From positions 1-64,000 of the forward strand of contig CAWEBN010000005.1 of assembly GCA_963807305.1 (NCBI GenBank): a stretch of 64,000 bases of DNA, read 5' to 3'. The notes beneath the pieces are model-generated. The model saw only the letters and a program-made list of their open reading frames with translations. It did no database searches and was not told the origin of the DNA. This document shows positions 7,595 through 16,209 of this stretch, in pieces. Numbering within the stretch: position 1 is the first letter of the stretch; each line of letters opens with the position of its first letter. Source of the DNA: JAOPZW01 sp963807305. GTDB taxonomy: Bacteria; Actinomycetota; Thermoleophilia; Solirubrobacterales; Solirubrobacteraceae. The translations under genes and the position numbers were made by a program.

Positions 7595-8858
7595 ATGGGC
7601 AAGGTCGTCGACCTGGAGGCGGGCAAGCAGCGGCGGACCGCCGCGGCGAAGGGCAAGCGCCGCCCGAAGCGCTCCAAGACGGCGCTCGTCCTCGGCGGCG
7701 GAGGCTTCACCGGCGGCGTCTACGAGATCGGCGCGCTGCGGGCTCTCGACCTGCTCTCGGTCAACCGGACCGTCAACCAGTTCGACGTCTACGTCGGCAC
7801 CAGCGCCGGCGCCTTCGTCGCGTCGCTGGCGGCCAACGGCATCACTCCCGAGGAGATGATGCGCGTCGTCAACCGCCAGGTGCCGACGCCCTTCCGCGAC
7901 ATCGACGTCGGCACGCTGCTGCGGCCGAACTTCGTGGAGTTCGCCCGCTCGGGCGTCGATGCTGCCGCTCAAGCTCGCGCGGATCGCACGCGGGCTCGCG
8001 GGCCAGCTCGGCTCCATCTCGGCCATGGACATCGTGCTCGGCCTGGCCGAGGCGCTGCCCAGCGGGATGTACTCGGGCTCGGGCATCGAGGACTACGTCC
8101 GCACGGTGCTCAGCGATCCCGATCGCACCGACGACTTCCGCCTGCTCGAGAACGAGCTCTACCTGGCGGCCACCGACCTCGACACCTGCGAGCGGATCGT
8201 CTTCGGCGCCAACGACTGGGACGACGTGCCGATCTCGACCGCGGTCCGCGCGTCGACCGCCCTGCCGATGGTCTACAAGCCCGTCCGCGTCAAGGACCGC
8301 GAGCTGGTCGACGGAGGCATCGTCTCGACCACCAACCTCGACATCGCCGTCGAGGCGGGCGCCAAGTTCGTCGTGGTCGTCAACCCGCTCGTCCCCTACG
8401 TCAACGACTTCTCGAAGACCGAGCCGGGGGTGCTGGGCACGCGCGTGCGCCATGTGAGCGACATGGGCTTCCCGCAGATCGGCTACCAGTCGTTCAAGCT
8501 CCTGGCCTACCAGCGCCTGCACGAGATGGCGCGCCAGTGGGAGCAGCGCTATCCGGGCGTGGACATCGTGCTCGTCGAGCCCGAGCCCAACGACGAGCTC
8601 ATGTTCCAGACCTCGATGATGAACTTCACGAGCCGCGTCGAGATCGCCCGCCACGGCTTCGAGTCGGTGACGCTCAAGCTCTCAGAGGACTACGGCCAGC
8701 TGCGCGAGGTCTGCGAGCGCCACGGCATCCAGATCTCGGCCACGCGCGTGCGCAAGGTCGTCAAGCACTTCGCGGCCGAGAAGGAGCGCACCCGCGCCTG
8801 GCGCAAGATCCTCGAGCAGACGACGGGGACGCTGCTGCGCCAGTCCGCCGGGGATTAG
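7595..8858 (+). pseudogene. patatin-like phospholipase, split by a frameshift near 7955
   Basis: The first frame (from ATG 7595) carries the patatin glycine loop LVLGGGGFTGGVYEIGALRA and the nucleophile elbow GTSAG. The second frame (7959-8858, 299 residues) carries the rest, including the catalytic aspartate in VDGGIVS and a long C-terminal part. The Ser-Asp dyad is therefore divided between two reading frames. Homology runs smoothly across the junction when the reading frame is changed by +1 near 7951-7958, so this is one gene with a single-base indel. No ribosome binding site precedes the ATG at 7959. It may be a sequencing error or a recent mutation; the downstream half shows no further decay. 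Intact, it would be a roughly 420-residue cytosolic acyl hydrolase. Confidence 0.85.
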
Positions 8859-8865
8859 CGCCGGC

Positions 8866-9108
8866 CTAGAAGGGCGCCTTGTCGCGCCCGCGCCGACCGG
8901 CCGACGCGCTCTTGCCGGTCCACTTGTTGGCGCTGTCGAACGGCTTGCGCAGCCAGCGGCCGGTCTTGCCCGGGGCCTTGCCGGCCGTGTTGCCGCCGGC
9001 GCTGTAGGTCTTCTGCACCCCGCGCTGTGGGTAGCGCGAGAGCCGTGGCGCCAGAAAGGCGAGGATCAGGAGCACGATGCAGATGGCGACGACGGCAGCG
9101 ATGGTCAT
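8866..9108 (-). CDS. small single-pass membrane protein with basic tail
   Basis: An 80-residue protein: an N-terminal membrane segment (IAAVVAICIVLLILAFLAP) followed by a strongly basic, soluble tail (GKAPGKTGRWLRKPF, SAGRRGRDKAPF). The orientation would place the tail in the cytoplasm. Function is unknown; the layout recurs as a small hypothetical protein in related actinobacteria. It converges with the patatin gene, 8 bp from its end. Confidence 0.65.
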   Translation of the reverse strand: MTIAAVVAICIVLLILAFLAPRLSRYPQRGVQKTYSAGGNTAGKAPGKTGRWLRKPFDSANKWTGKSASAGRRGRDKAPF

Positions 9109-9163
9109 GGTTGACTCCTACCCGCAGCGCAACTCCCGCACGCGCTGGGTGTCTTGCAGGGCG

Positions 9164-10384
9164 ATGCGCGCAGCCGTCCTCGCCCTGGCCCTGCTCGTCC
9201 CGGCGACGGCCGTCGCCGCGGGCCCGCCGAGCGCGACGACGGGCGCCGCGACGAGCGTGACCCAGAGCGGCGCCACGCTCGCCGGCACCGTCGACCCACA
9301 GGGAATGGCGACGACTTACCGCTTCGAGTACGGGACGTCGTCGAGCTACGGGCTGCAGACCGGCGAGGTCGACGCGGGCTCGGGGACCGGCGCGGTCGAC
9401 GCGTCGGCCACCCTCACCGGGTTGACGAGCGACACCACCTATCACTACCGCGTGGTGGCGACCAACGCGGCCGGCGTCACGCGCGGGTCGGACCGCACGC
9501 TGAAGACCGACGCCCGTCCCGGACCGCCCGGCGCGACGACGGGCTCGGCGCGCAACGTCTCTGCGGTCGGCGCCCGGCTGTCGGCCTCGGTCGACCCCAA
9601 CGGCCGCCCGACGACCTACCACTTCGAGTACGGCACGAGCGCGAGCTACGGCAACCGCACCGCCGACGTGAGCGCGGGCAGCGCGCAGAGCGCGCGCAGC
9701 GTGAGCGTGCCGATCTCGGGCCTCAGCCCCAACATGCGCTACCACTTCCGCGTGGTGGTGAGCAACGACGCGGGCGTCGCGCGCGGGCGCGACCGCAGCT
9801 TCGTCACGCTGCGCAACCCGCGGGGGATCGCCGCCTCCGCCTCGCCCAACCCGGTGGTCTGGAGCGGCTCGACCACCGTCCGGGGAAAGGTGAGCGGGCA
9901 GGGCGTCGGCGGGGCGACCGTTGCCCTGGAGCGCCAGGACTTCCCGTTCGGCGGCCCCTTCTACCTGATCGGGACCACGAAGGCGTCGAGCAACGGCTCG
10001 TTCTCGTTCAAGGTCGGGCCGCTGTGGGCGATGGCGCGCCTGCGCCTGACCACGCGCACGACGATCGTCGCCGCCAGCCCGATCGTCGAGGTCCGCAACG
10101 CGCTGCGCGTCGGCCTGCGCGCGCGGCGCATCTCCCGCGGGCGGGTGCGCCTGGAGGGCGCGGTCAGCCCCGCGGTGCCGAACGGCCGCGCCACGCTGCA
10201 GAAGCGCTCGCCCAGCGGGCGCTGGGTCCCGCTGCGCCGCGCCGGCGTGTATCCGCTGGCCGGCGAGCGCTCGCGCTACCGCTTCACCGTGCGCCGCCGC
10301 GGCACCTACCGCGTGGCCGTGCTGCCGCGCGACAACTTCGCGCACGTCCACGGGACGAGCCGCGAGGTCAGCGTCCGGCGCTGA
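9164..10384 (+). CDS. secreted protein with two fibronectin-III-like repeats
   Basis: A 406-residue protein from ATG 9164; the longer frame upstream overlaps the small membrane protein and lacks coding character. A signal peptide (MRAAVLALALLVPATAVAAG) precedes two FN3-like repeats of about 90 residues. Each contains TTYxFEYGTSxSYG, then GLxxxxxYHYRVVxxN (or HFRVVVSN), then AGVxRGxDR. The C-terminal half is an Ig-like/beta region (ASPNPVVWSGSTTVRG onwards). No enzyme motif is seen, so it is probably a cell-surface adhesion or scaffold protein. The end overlaps the convergent aminotransferase gene by 17 bases. Confidence 0.8.
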   Translation: MRAAVLALALLVPATAVAAGPPSATTGAATSVTQSGATLAGTVDPQGMATTYRFEYGTSSSYGLQTGEVDAGSGTGAVDASATLTGLTSDTTYHYRVVATNAAGVTRGSDRTLKTDARPGPPGATTGSARNVSAVGARLSASVDPNGRPTTYHFEYGTSASYGNRTADVSAGSAQSARSVSVPISGLSPNMRYHFRVVVSNDAGVARGRDRSFVTLRNPRGIAASASPNPVVWSGSTTVRGKVSGQGVGGATVALERQDFPFGGPFYLIGTTKASSNGSFSFKVGPLWAMARLRLTTRTTIVAASPIVEVRNALRVGLRARRISRGRVRLEGAVSPAVPNGRATLQKRSPSGRWVPLRRAGVYPLAGERSRYRFTVRRRGTYRVAVLPRDNFAHVHGTSREVSVRR

Positions 10385-11468
10385 GCTCCAGCGCCCGCAG
10401 GAGGCGGTCGCCGGCCTCGGGGCGCTGGACGGCCGTCCGCACGCAGGCGTCGTCGCCCAGCGGTCCGCCCGCGGCGACGATGACGCCGTGGCGCTCGAGG
10501 CGGCGGGCGAGCTCGCCCCCGCCGATCCGCTCCGCCCGCAGCCAGAGCACGTTGGCCTGGCTGGGGGCGACGTGAAGCCCGAGGTCGCGGACGGCGTCGC
10601 TCAGGCGCGCGCGCTCGGCGGCCACCAGCGCGGCGCGGCCCGCCACCACGCCGCTCGCGTGGCGCAGCGCCTCCAGCGCCCCGGCCTGGGCCAGCTCGTT
10701 CAGGCCGAGCTCGGGTTCGAGCTGCTCGAGCAGCGGCTCGGCGCCCGGGCCTCCGACGGCGTAGCCGACGCGCAGGCCCGCCAGGCCCCAGGCCTTGGAG
10801 AAGGTGCGAAAGACGAGCAGGCGCGGGAACTCGTCCACCAGCGCGAGCGCGGCGTCGCGCTCCTCGGCGTCGACGAAGTCGCGCAGCGCCTCGTCGAGAA
10901 GGACGACGACGCGCTCGGGCAGCGCCTCGAGCAGCGAGCGCAGCTCGTCGACGGCGACGAGCTCGCCTGTGGGGTCGTTGGGATTGCACAGTGCGACGAG
11001 CCGGGTGCGCTCGTTGACCGCGCGCAGCACAGCCTGCGCACCGAAGCCGGGGACCGGCACGGCATGGCCGCGGGCGCGGTGCGCGATGACCGGGTACAGG
11101 CCGTAGGACGGCCACGGCGTGACGAGCTCGTCGAGGGGCTCGAGCAGCGCCTGCGCCGCCGCGCCGAGCAGCTGGGCCGCGCCGTCGCCCACCACCAGGC
11201 GCTCCTCGGGGACCCCGAGGTAGTGCGCCAGCTCGGAGCGCAGCGCCGTGGCATGGCGATCGAGGTAGCGGTGCAGGCCGCGCCGCGCCGCGTAGGTGAT
11301 GGCGTTGACCACCGTCGAGGGCGGGTACTCGGGCCACGTCGTCGCGCTGAGGTCGATCGGCTCGACGCGCGCGAGCGCCTGCTGCTTGCGCTCGTCGGCC
11401 TTGGCGCGCAGGTCCGCCGAGACCTCCTCCTCGCTCATCCCCTCGTACTGCCGGTAGTGGCGGAACAT
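10368..11468 (-). CDS. HisC-like PLP aminotransferase (fold type I)
   Basis: A 366-residue aminotransferase related to histidinol-phosphate aminotransferase. ALCNPNDPTGELV carries the conserved NPxxPTG, LLDEALRDFVD sits where DEAY normally binds PLP, FRTFSKAWGLAGLRVGY carries the Schiff-base lysine, and the C-terminal CVRTAVQRPE supplies the substrate arginine. The tyrosine usual in DEAY is leucine here, which is unusual for true HisC. Since no his genes are nearby, it may act on another amino acid or phosphonate. Its ATG overlaps the stop of the upstream membrane protein (TGATG). Confidence 0.85.
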   Translation of the reverse strand: MFRHYRQYEGMSEEEVSADLRAKADERKQQALARVEPIDLSATTWPEYPPSTVVNAITYAARRGLHRYLDRHATALRSELAHYLGVPEERLVVGDGAAQLLGAAAQALLEPLDELVTPWPSYGLYPVIAHRARGHAVPVPGFGAQAVLRAVNERTRLVALCNPNDPTGELVAVDELRSLLEALPERVVVLLDEALRDFVDAEERDAALALVDEFPRLLVFRTFSKAWGLAGLRVGYAVGGPGAEPLLEQLEPELGLNELAQAGALEALRHASGVVAGRAALVAAERARLSDAVRDLGLHVAPSQANVLWLRAERIGGGELARRLERHGVIVAAGGPLGDDACVRTAVQRPEAGDRLLRALELSAGR

Positions 11469-11938
11469 CAGCGCGGCGCCAGCGTGGAGCCGAGCCCGCC
11501 GATGAACAGCAGCCAGAAGGTGAACCCGACGGTCCCGATGACCGCCGTGGTGGCGAAGACGCGCCCGAGCACGCCCTGACGCTGGTCGTGCCCGGCCGCG
11601 CGCCGGGCGAGGATCCAGAAGCGGTCGATGCGCTTGAGCAGCGCCAGGCCGCCGAAGAGCAGCGCCAGCAGGGCCAGGAAGCCCAGGAGGATGCCCAGCG
11701 ACACCGAGTCGGTCTGGTACTGCACCTGCGAGGCGATCCAGAGGCTCAACGCGGGGATCGGGCCCCAGAAGAGCAGGTTGACGACGACCATCAGGGCGAG
11801 GACCGCGTGCGCGACGAGGGCGTCGATGCGCCGCCGGCGCGGCGAGCCACCGTCGGGCTGCGTGCGGTAGCGCGTCGGCGCGGTCCCCGGACGGCGGCCG
11901 ACGAAGAGGCCGCCGGTATCGGTGGGATCGGTGCGCAC
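11468..11938 (-). CDS. membrane protein upstream of HisC-like gene
   Basis: A 156-residue protein with a polar, proline- and arginine-rich N-terminus and about three membrane segments (near residues 42-62, 81-102 and 130-149). No family motif is recognised. It overlaps the aminotransferase start by one base, indicating co-expression, but nothing in its sequence links it to amino-acid metabolism. Confidence 0.7.
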   Translation of the reverse strand: MRTDPTDTGGLFVGRRPGTAPTRYRTQPDGGSPRRRRIDALVAHAVLALMVVVNLLFWGPIPALSLWIASQVQYQTDSVSLGILLGFLALLALLFGGLALLKRIDRFWILARRAAGHDQRQGVLGRVFATTAVIGTVGFTFWLLFIGGLGSTLAPR

Positions 11939-11961
11939 GCGGTGTCCAGCTTAGGGCGCTC

Positions 11962-11991
11962 CGGTAAAGGTATGGCCGGTGGGGTTTACCG
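11962..11991. promoter_or_regulatory. inverted repeat before the flavoenzyme gene
   Basis: CGGTAAA at 11962-11968 is the exact reverse complement of TTTACCG at 11985-11991, with a 16-base centre. It lies in the only gap between the membrane-protein gene and the divergent BBE-type flavoenzyme gene. Arm length and spacing suit a dimeric repressor site; the protein that would bind it is not identifiable. Confidence 0.3.
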
Positions 11992-12085
11992 CACCCACCG
12001 ACGGGAGTCTGCCCCCAGCGCGGGGTGCTGACCGGTCGTCAAGATCGGCGCCACTTCGGACTACGAACCTCAGGGGGCCTCGAGG

Positions 12086-13471
12086 ATGTACAGCACCACC
12101 TCCGCCGGTGTCGACGCCGGCGCGCTGAGCGAGCAGCTCATGGGCACGGTCACCGTGCCCGGCGACGCCGGTTGGGACAGCGCGCGGCAGGCGTGGAACC
12201 TCGCCGTCGACCAGCGCCCGGCCGCCGTCGCCGAGCCTGAGACCGTCGCCGACGTCGTCGCCATCGTCAACTTCGCCCGCGAGCGGGGCCTGCGCGTCGC
12301 CGCCCAGGGCACCGGCCATGCCGCCTCGGCGCTCGCCGAGGCCTCCCTGCACGACACGATCCTGGTCAAGACGCACCGCATGCGCGTCGTCGAAATCGAC
12401 CCCGACAGCCGCCGCGCCCAGGCCCAGGCCGGCGCGCTGTGGTCCGACGTCGTCGGCCCCGCCTCTGAGCACGGGCTCGCCGCGCTGGCCGGCTCGTCGC
12501 ACGACGTCGGCGTCGTCGGCTACTGCCTCGGCGGCGGCCTGAGCTGGCTGGGGCGCAAGCACGGCCTCGCCGCCAACAGCGTCACCGCCGTCCAGATCGT
12601 GACCGCCGACGGGCGCGTGGTGGTCGCCGACGCCCACCACGACGCCGACCTCTTCTGGGCCGTCCGGGGCGGCGGGGGCAGCTTCGGCATCGTCACCGCC
12701 ATCGAGCTCGCCCTCTATCCCGTCGAGGAGCTCTACGCCGGCATGCTCGCCTTCCCCGTCGAGCGCGCGGCCGAGGTCCTGCGTGCCTGGCGCGAGTGGG
12801 TGCGCACGGTGCCCGACGAGGCGACCTCGGTGGGCCGCGTCATGCACTTCCCGCCCATCGACGAGATCCCGGCGCCGATGCGCGGGCAGTCGTTCGTGAT
12901 GGTCGAGATGGCCTACCTCGGCGACGAGGCGTCCGCGTCGGAGCTGCTCGCGCCGCTGCGCGCGCTCGGCCCCGCGATGGACACGTTCGCGCCGGCGACC
13001 CCGGCCGACCTGCTCCGGCTGCACATGGACCCGCCCCACGCGGTGCCGGGTGTCGGCGACGGCGCGCTGCTCGACGTCATGCCCGGTGAGGCCATCGACG
13101 CCCTCGTGGCCGTGAGCGGCCCGGACACGCCGCTGCTCTCGGTCGAGCTGCGCCACCTCGGCGGCGCGGTCGGCCGTGCGCCCGAGGGCCATGGCGCCCT
13201 GGCGATGCTGGAGGGCGACTTCGCGCTCTTCGCCGTCGGCATGGCGCCCCACGCCGCCGCGGCCGCGGCCATCAAGGAGCACCTCGACGTCGTCGAGGGC
13301 GCCATCTGCGAGTGGGACGCCGGCCGGCGCTACCTGAACTTCACCGAGTCGGCCGTCGACACCCGGTGCGCGTACTCGGGCGCGGCGTACCGCCGCCTGC
13401 AGGCGATCAAGACGCAGGTCGACCCGCAGGACGTCTTCCGGGCCAACCACCCGATCGCGCCCATCGACTGA
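12086..13471 (+). CDS. FAD-linked oxidoreductase, berberine-bridge (BBE) type
   Basis: A 461-residue flavoenzyme with an N-terminal FAD_binding_4 (PP-loop) domain. RVAAQGTGHAASAL holds the histidine that in this family is often linked to the 8-alpha carbon of FAD; VGVVGYCLGGGLSWLGRKHGL and VRGGGGSFGIVTAIEL are further flavin-binding loops. The C-terminal BBE motif is RRYLNFTESA with VDPQDVFRANHPIAP. Such enzymes oxidise alcohols, sugars or alkaloids with O2 as acceptor; the substrate is unknown. No Tat or Sec signal is visible, so it is probably cytoplasmic. Confidence 0.88.
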   Translation: MYSTTSAGVDAGALSEQLMGTVTVPGDAGWDSARQAWNLAVDQRPAAVAEPETVADVVAIVNFARERGLRVAAQGTGHAASALAEASLHDTILVKTHRMRVVEIDPDSRRAQAQAGALWSDVVGPASEHGLAALAGSSHDVGVVGYCLGGGLSWLGRKHGLAANSVTAVQIVTADGRVVVADAHHDADLFWAVRGGGGSFGIVTAIELALYPVEELYAGMLAFPVERAAEVLRAWREWVRTVPDEATSVGRVMHFPPIDEIPAPMRGQSFVMVEMAYLGDEASASELLAPLRALGPAMDTFAPATPADLLRLHMDPPHAVPGVGDGALLDVMPGEAIDALVAVSGPDTPLLSVELRHLGGAVGRAPEGHGALAMLEGDFALFAVGMAPHAAAAAAIKEHLDVVEGAICEWDAGRRYLNFTESAVDTRCAYSGAAYRRLQAIKTQVDPQDVFRANHPIAPID

Positions 13472-13516
13472 GCACACCCTGGGGGGCGATGCCCAGCTCC
13501 CGGCGGCGGCACCGGC

Positions 13517-15325
13517 TCAGTCGGTGTCGCCGCCGTAGAGGGCGTCGAAGCGCTCGGCGTACTTCTCGTTGACGACGTTGCGCTTGACCTTCAGCGTCGG
13601 CGTGAGCTCGCCGGTCTCCTGGCTGAGGTCGTGGTCGAGGATGAAGAACCTCTTGATCTGCTCGACCTGGGCGTACTTGGCGTTGGCCTTGTCGAGCTCG
13701 GCCTGGATGAGCGCGCGCACCTGATCGTCCTCGGCCAGGGCGGCCAGCGACGTGTCCTCGATGCCCTGCTCGCGCGCCCACGGCACGATCTCCTCCTCGT
13801 CGAGGGCGATGAGCATGACCGGGTAGGGACGCCGGTCGCCGTGCATGACGGCCTGTGAGACCCAGCGCGCCTGCTTGAGGTCGTTCTCGAGGTTGGCGGG
13901 TGTGAGGTTCTTGCCGCCGGCGGTGATGATGATGTCCTTCTTGCGGCCCGTGATGTAGATGTAGCCGTCCTCGTCGATCGAGGCCAGGTCGCCGGTGTGC
14001 AGCCAGCCGTCGATGATCGCGCCGAAGCTGGCGTCGTCGTTGCGGTAGTAGCCCTGGAAGATGTTGTCGCCCTTGAGCAGCAGTTCACCGTCGTCGGCGA
14101 TCCGCGCCTCGACGCCGGGCAGCGCGCGGCCGACCGACCCGAAGCGGTGGTTCTCGATCGTCGAGTAGGTGGCCACCGTGGCGGTCTCCGTCATCCCGTA
14201 GCCCTCGAGCACCGGCACGCCGCACCCGTAGAAGAACTCGAGGATCTCCTTGGCGATCGGTGCAGCGCCGCTGACGGCCTGGCGCACGCGACCCCCGAAG
14301 ATGCTGCGCACGTTCTTGAAGAGCTGCTCCTCGGCCGCCTGGAAGGGCTCGAGCAGCTCGGGCGGGACCTCCTCGCCGCGGACCTGGAGGTCGCGGACCG
14401 TGACGCCGAGCTTGGCCGCGGCCTGCATCTTCTCCTGGACCTCTGGCGGCTGCGAGGACAGCGCGAGCGTGTAGATCTTCTCGAAGATGCGGGGGACGCT
14501 GGGCAGGTAGGTCGGGCTGACCTGCTGGAGCTCGGGGACGATCTGCGTCGTGTCGCCGCCGTAGTACGCGATGGTCGTCCCGACGTCGAAGTTCACGAGC
14601 TGGATGAGCAGCGCGTAGGCGTGCGCCAGCGGCAGGAAGAGATAGGTGACGTCCTCGTCCTGGATCGCATTGGCCGACTCGAGCATGGTCACGACGCGCC
14701 GGTAGTTGTCGTGCGTGAGCACGCAGCCCTTGGGCGGGCCCGTGGTGCCCGAGGTGTAGATGAAGGTGAACGGGTCCTCGGGCGTCACGGCGGCCGTGCG
14801 CGCCTCGAGGTCCGCGGCGTCGCGACCGCGACCGCGCTCGCGGACCTCGTCGAGGGCGATCGCGTCGGCCGTCTCGCCCGCCGGATCGATGACGACGATG
14901 GTGCGCAGGGCGGGCAGGCGCTCGCGCACCCCGACGATCTTCGCCATCTGGCTCGCGTCCTCGCAGACGACGGCCACCGACTCGGAGTTGCCCGCGACCC
15001 ACTCGCACTCCTCCGGGGAGTTGGTTGGGTAGATGGGGACGACCACGGCGCCCGTGGCGGTGATGGCGAAGTCGCAGTACGTCCATTCGGCGCGCGTGTT
15101 GCACAGCAGCGAGACGCGCTCGCCGGGAGCGATGCCGATGTCGATGAGGCCGAGGCCGATCTCGCGGACGATGTCGCCGACCTCGGCGAAGGTGACATCG
15201 CGCCAATCGCCGTCGACCTTGTGACGAACCGCGACACGTTCGGCGAACTGCTCGGCCGCGCAGAACAGCAGGTCCGCGATCGTCTTCGAACCCGTCGACT
15301 GACTGGCGGCGGTGCCGGCTTCCAT
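13517..15325 (-). CDS. long-chain fatty acid-CoA ligase (FadD15-like)
   Basis: A 602-residue adenylate-forming enzyme activating fatty acids to acyl-CoA. The P-loop-like FIYTSGTTGPPKGC, the ATP/acyl motif GYGMTETATVATYS, the A7-A8 region DGWLHTGDLASIDEDGYIYI and TGRKKDIIITAGGKNLTP are all intact. The ATG at 15325 is chosen because AAGGAGG lies 6 bases upstream of it; a GTG one codon earlier is possible. The sequence matches the FadD15/long-chain group rather than acetyl-CoA synthetase, and the C-terminus lacks a carrier domain. Confidence 0.93.
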   Translation of the reverse strand: MEAGTAASQSTGSKTIADLLFCAAEQFAERVAVRHKVDGDWRDVTFAEVGDIVREIGLGLIDIGIAPGERVSLLCNTRAEWTYCDFAITATGAVVVPIYPTNSPEECEWVAGNSESVAVVCEDASQMAKIVGVRERLPALRTIVVIDPAGETADAIALDEVRERGRGRDAADLEARTAAVTPEDPFTFIYTSGTTGPPKGCVLTHDNYRRVVTMLESANAIQDEDVTYLFLPLAHAYALLIQLVNFDVGTTIAYYGGDTTQIVPELQQVSPTYLPSVPRIFEKIYTLALSSQPPEVQEKMQAAAKLGVTVRDLQVRGEEVPPELLEPFQAAEEQLFKNVRSIFGGRVRQAVSGAAPIAKEILEFFYGCGVPVLEGYGMTETATVATYSTIENHRFGSVGRALPGVEARIADDGELLLKGDNIFQGYYRNDDASFGAIIDGWLHTGDLASIDEDGYIYITGRKKDIIITAGGKNLTPANLENDLKQARWVSQAVMHGDRRPYPVMLIALDEEEIVPWAREQGIEDTSLAALAEDDQVRALIQAELDKANAKYAQVEQIKRFFILDHDLSQETGELTPTLKVKRNVVNEKYAERFDALYGGDTD

Positions 15326-15406
15326 CACACTCCTCCTTGAACGTCCTACGAGGAGGGCGATTCTATGCTCGTCGCGCCGGGGGCGCGACAGGGTGTCAAG
15401 CGGGCG

Positions 15407-15592
15407 CTACGCCGTAGCGTGGAAGGCGGCCTGTGGCGATCCTGCCGCCGCTCCGAGGCTCGCCATGAACAGGGTCTTGTCGATGCGGCCCTGGAAGATC
15501 GGGACGCCCAACTCCATGCACTTCGAGATGACGTCCCTTCGCTCGAGTCCGGTCTCGCGGGCGAGCTCAGTGGGCGTCAGGTGAATGGCCAT
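15407..15592 (-). CDS. small HTH/IF2-N-like protein
   Basis: A 61-residue protein. LTPTELARETGLERRDVIS is a compact helix-turn-helix of the type seen in the IF2 N-terminal repeats and excisionase-like small proteins, followed by KCMELGVPIFQGRIDKTLF. A likely DNA- or RNA-binding regulator of unknown target. It lies just upstream of fadD on the same strand with an 81-bp gap. The sequence is too well patterned to be a chance reading frame. Confidence 0.6.
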   Translation of the reverse strand: MAIHLTPTELARETGLERRDVISKCMELGVPIFQGRIDKTLFMASLGAAAGSPQAAFHATA

Positions 15593-15714
15593 CGGAGCTG
15601 CGTACCTCCTGCTTGCTTACATCGTCCCGAACGTATAGCGCGCGTTTCGGACAACCTCAACTTAATGTGCCTAAAGGGCCGCTCGCCGCAGACGAACGGG
15701 CAGGTTTCTGGGCC

Positions 15715-16098
15715 CTGGATCGGGGTGGGGACGTCGATGAAGACATGGCGGATGCCGACGCTCGGCGAGCCGCTCGCCCGGCGCCCGCACGCCGAAGGTC
15801 TCGGTCGCGTAGCGGCCGGCGGCGAGGAAGTGGACCTGCGCTCACGCGCGCGTGTGACATCGCGCGCGGACGCCGACGATCGCGCGCCGGTGGGCCGCGA
15901 ACGGCTCCATCTCGGCGGCGCCGATGGCCTGGGCGAGGAGCGCGTTGTCGCCGACCTCGAGGTGGCCGTCGAGCGGGAGGGGAGTGTCTGGACCTGCTCG
16001 CTTCCGGGTACCTGCAGTCCGTTGGGCCCGTAGTCGTCGTGCCGAGTGGGATCCAGATGCTCGTCCAGGTAGCCGAAGATCTGATTGCAGACTGCCAT
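15715..16098 (-). pseudogene. decayed NIF3/DUF34-family gene
   Basis: Three pieces of a NIF3 (dinuclear metal-centre) protein can be read in order on the minus strand. Near 16098-15988 is the N-terminus: IFGYLDEHLDPTRHDDYG and PNGLQVPGSEQVQTL. A shifted frame then gives LPLDGHLEVGDNALLAQA with IGAAEMEPFA, ending at an in-frame TGA. The same frame then gives HFLAAGRYATETFGVRA, and a last shift back gives VGIRHVFIDVPTPIQ, the normal C-terminus. The HHG metal-binding segment and the large middle region are deleted. With about 128 codons in place of roughly 260, two frameshifts, a stop and two deletions, this is a genuine remnant. Confidence 0.85.
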
Positions 16099-16118
16099 CG
16101 GCACCATCATCGTTGCAG

Positions 16119-16147
16119 TTGTCACACGTTCAGATGAACGCTATTGT
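16119..16147 (+). promoter_or_regulatory. promoter of the ECF sigma gene
   Basis: TTGTCA (16119-16124) and TATTGT (16142-16147) are separated by exactly 17 bases, matching the housekeeping consensus at 5 of 6 and 4 of 6 positions. Transcription would begin near 16154, leaving a leader of about 55 bases before the sigma-factor coding start. The site lies just upstream of the NIF3 remnant's 5' end, on the opposite strand. Confidence 0.6.
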
Positions 16148-16209
16148 TCGGAGGACGGCGCGCTAGCCGGGAGGGTTTTCGCGCGCCGGACGTCAAGGAG
16201 TAGGGGACC

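Noticed and set aside
7940..7970. Programmed ribosomal frameshift in the patatin gene
   Set aside because: There is no slippery heptamer, internal ribosome binding site or downstream hairpin near the joint, and no known patatin uses one.
10368..11468. True hisC of histidine synthesis
   Set aside because: No other histidine genes are near and the PLP-site tyrosine of DEAY is replaced by leucine, so only a HisC-like call is justified.
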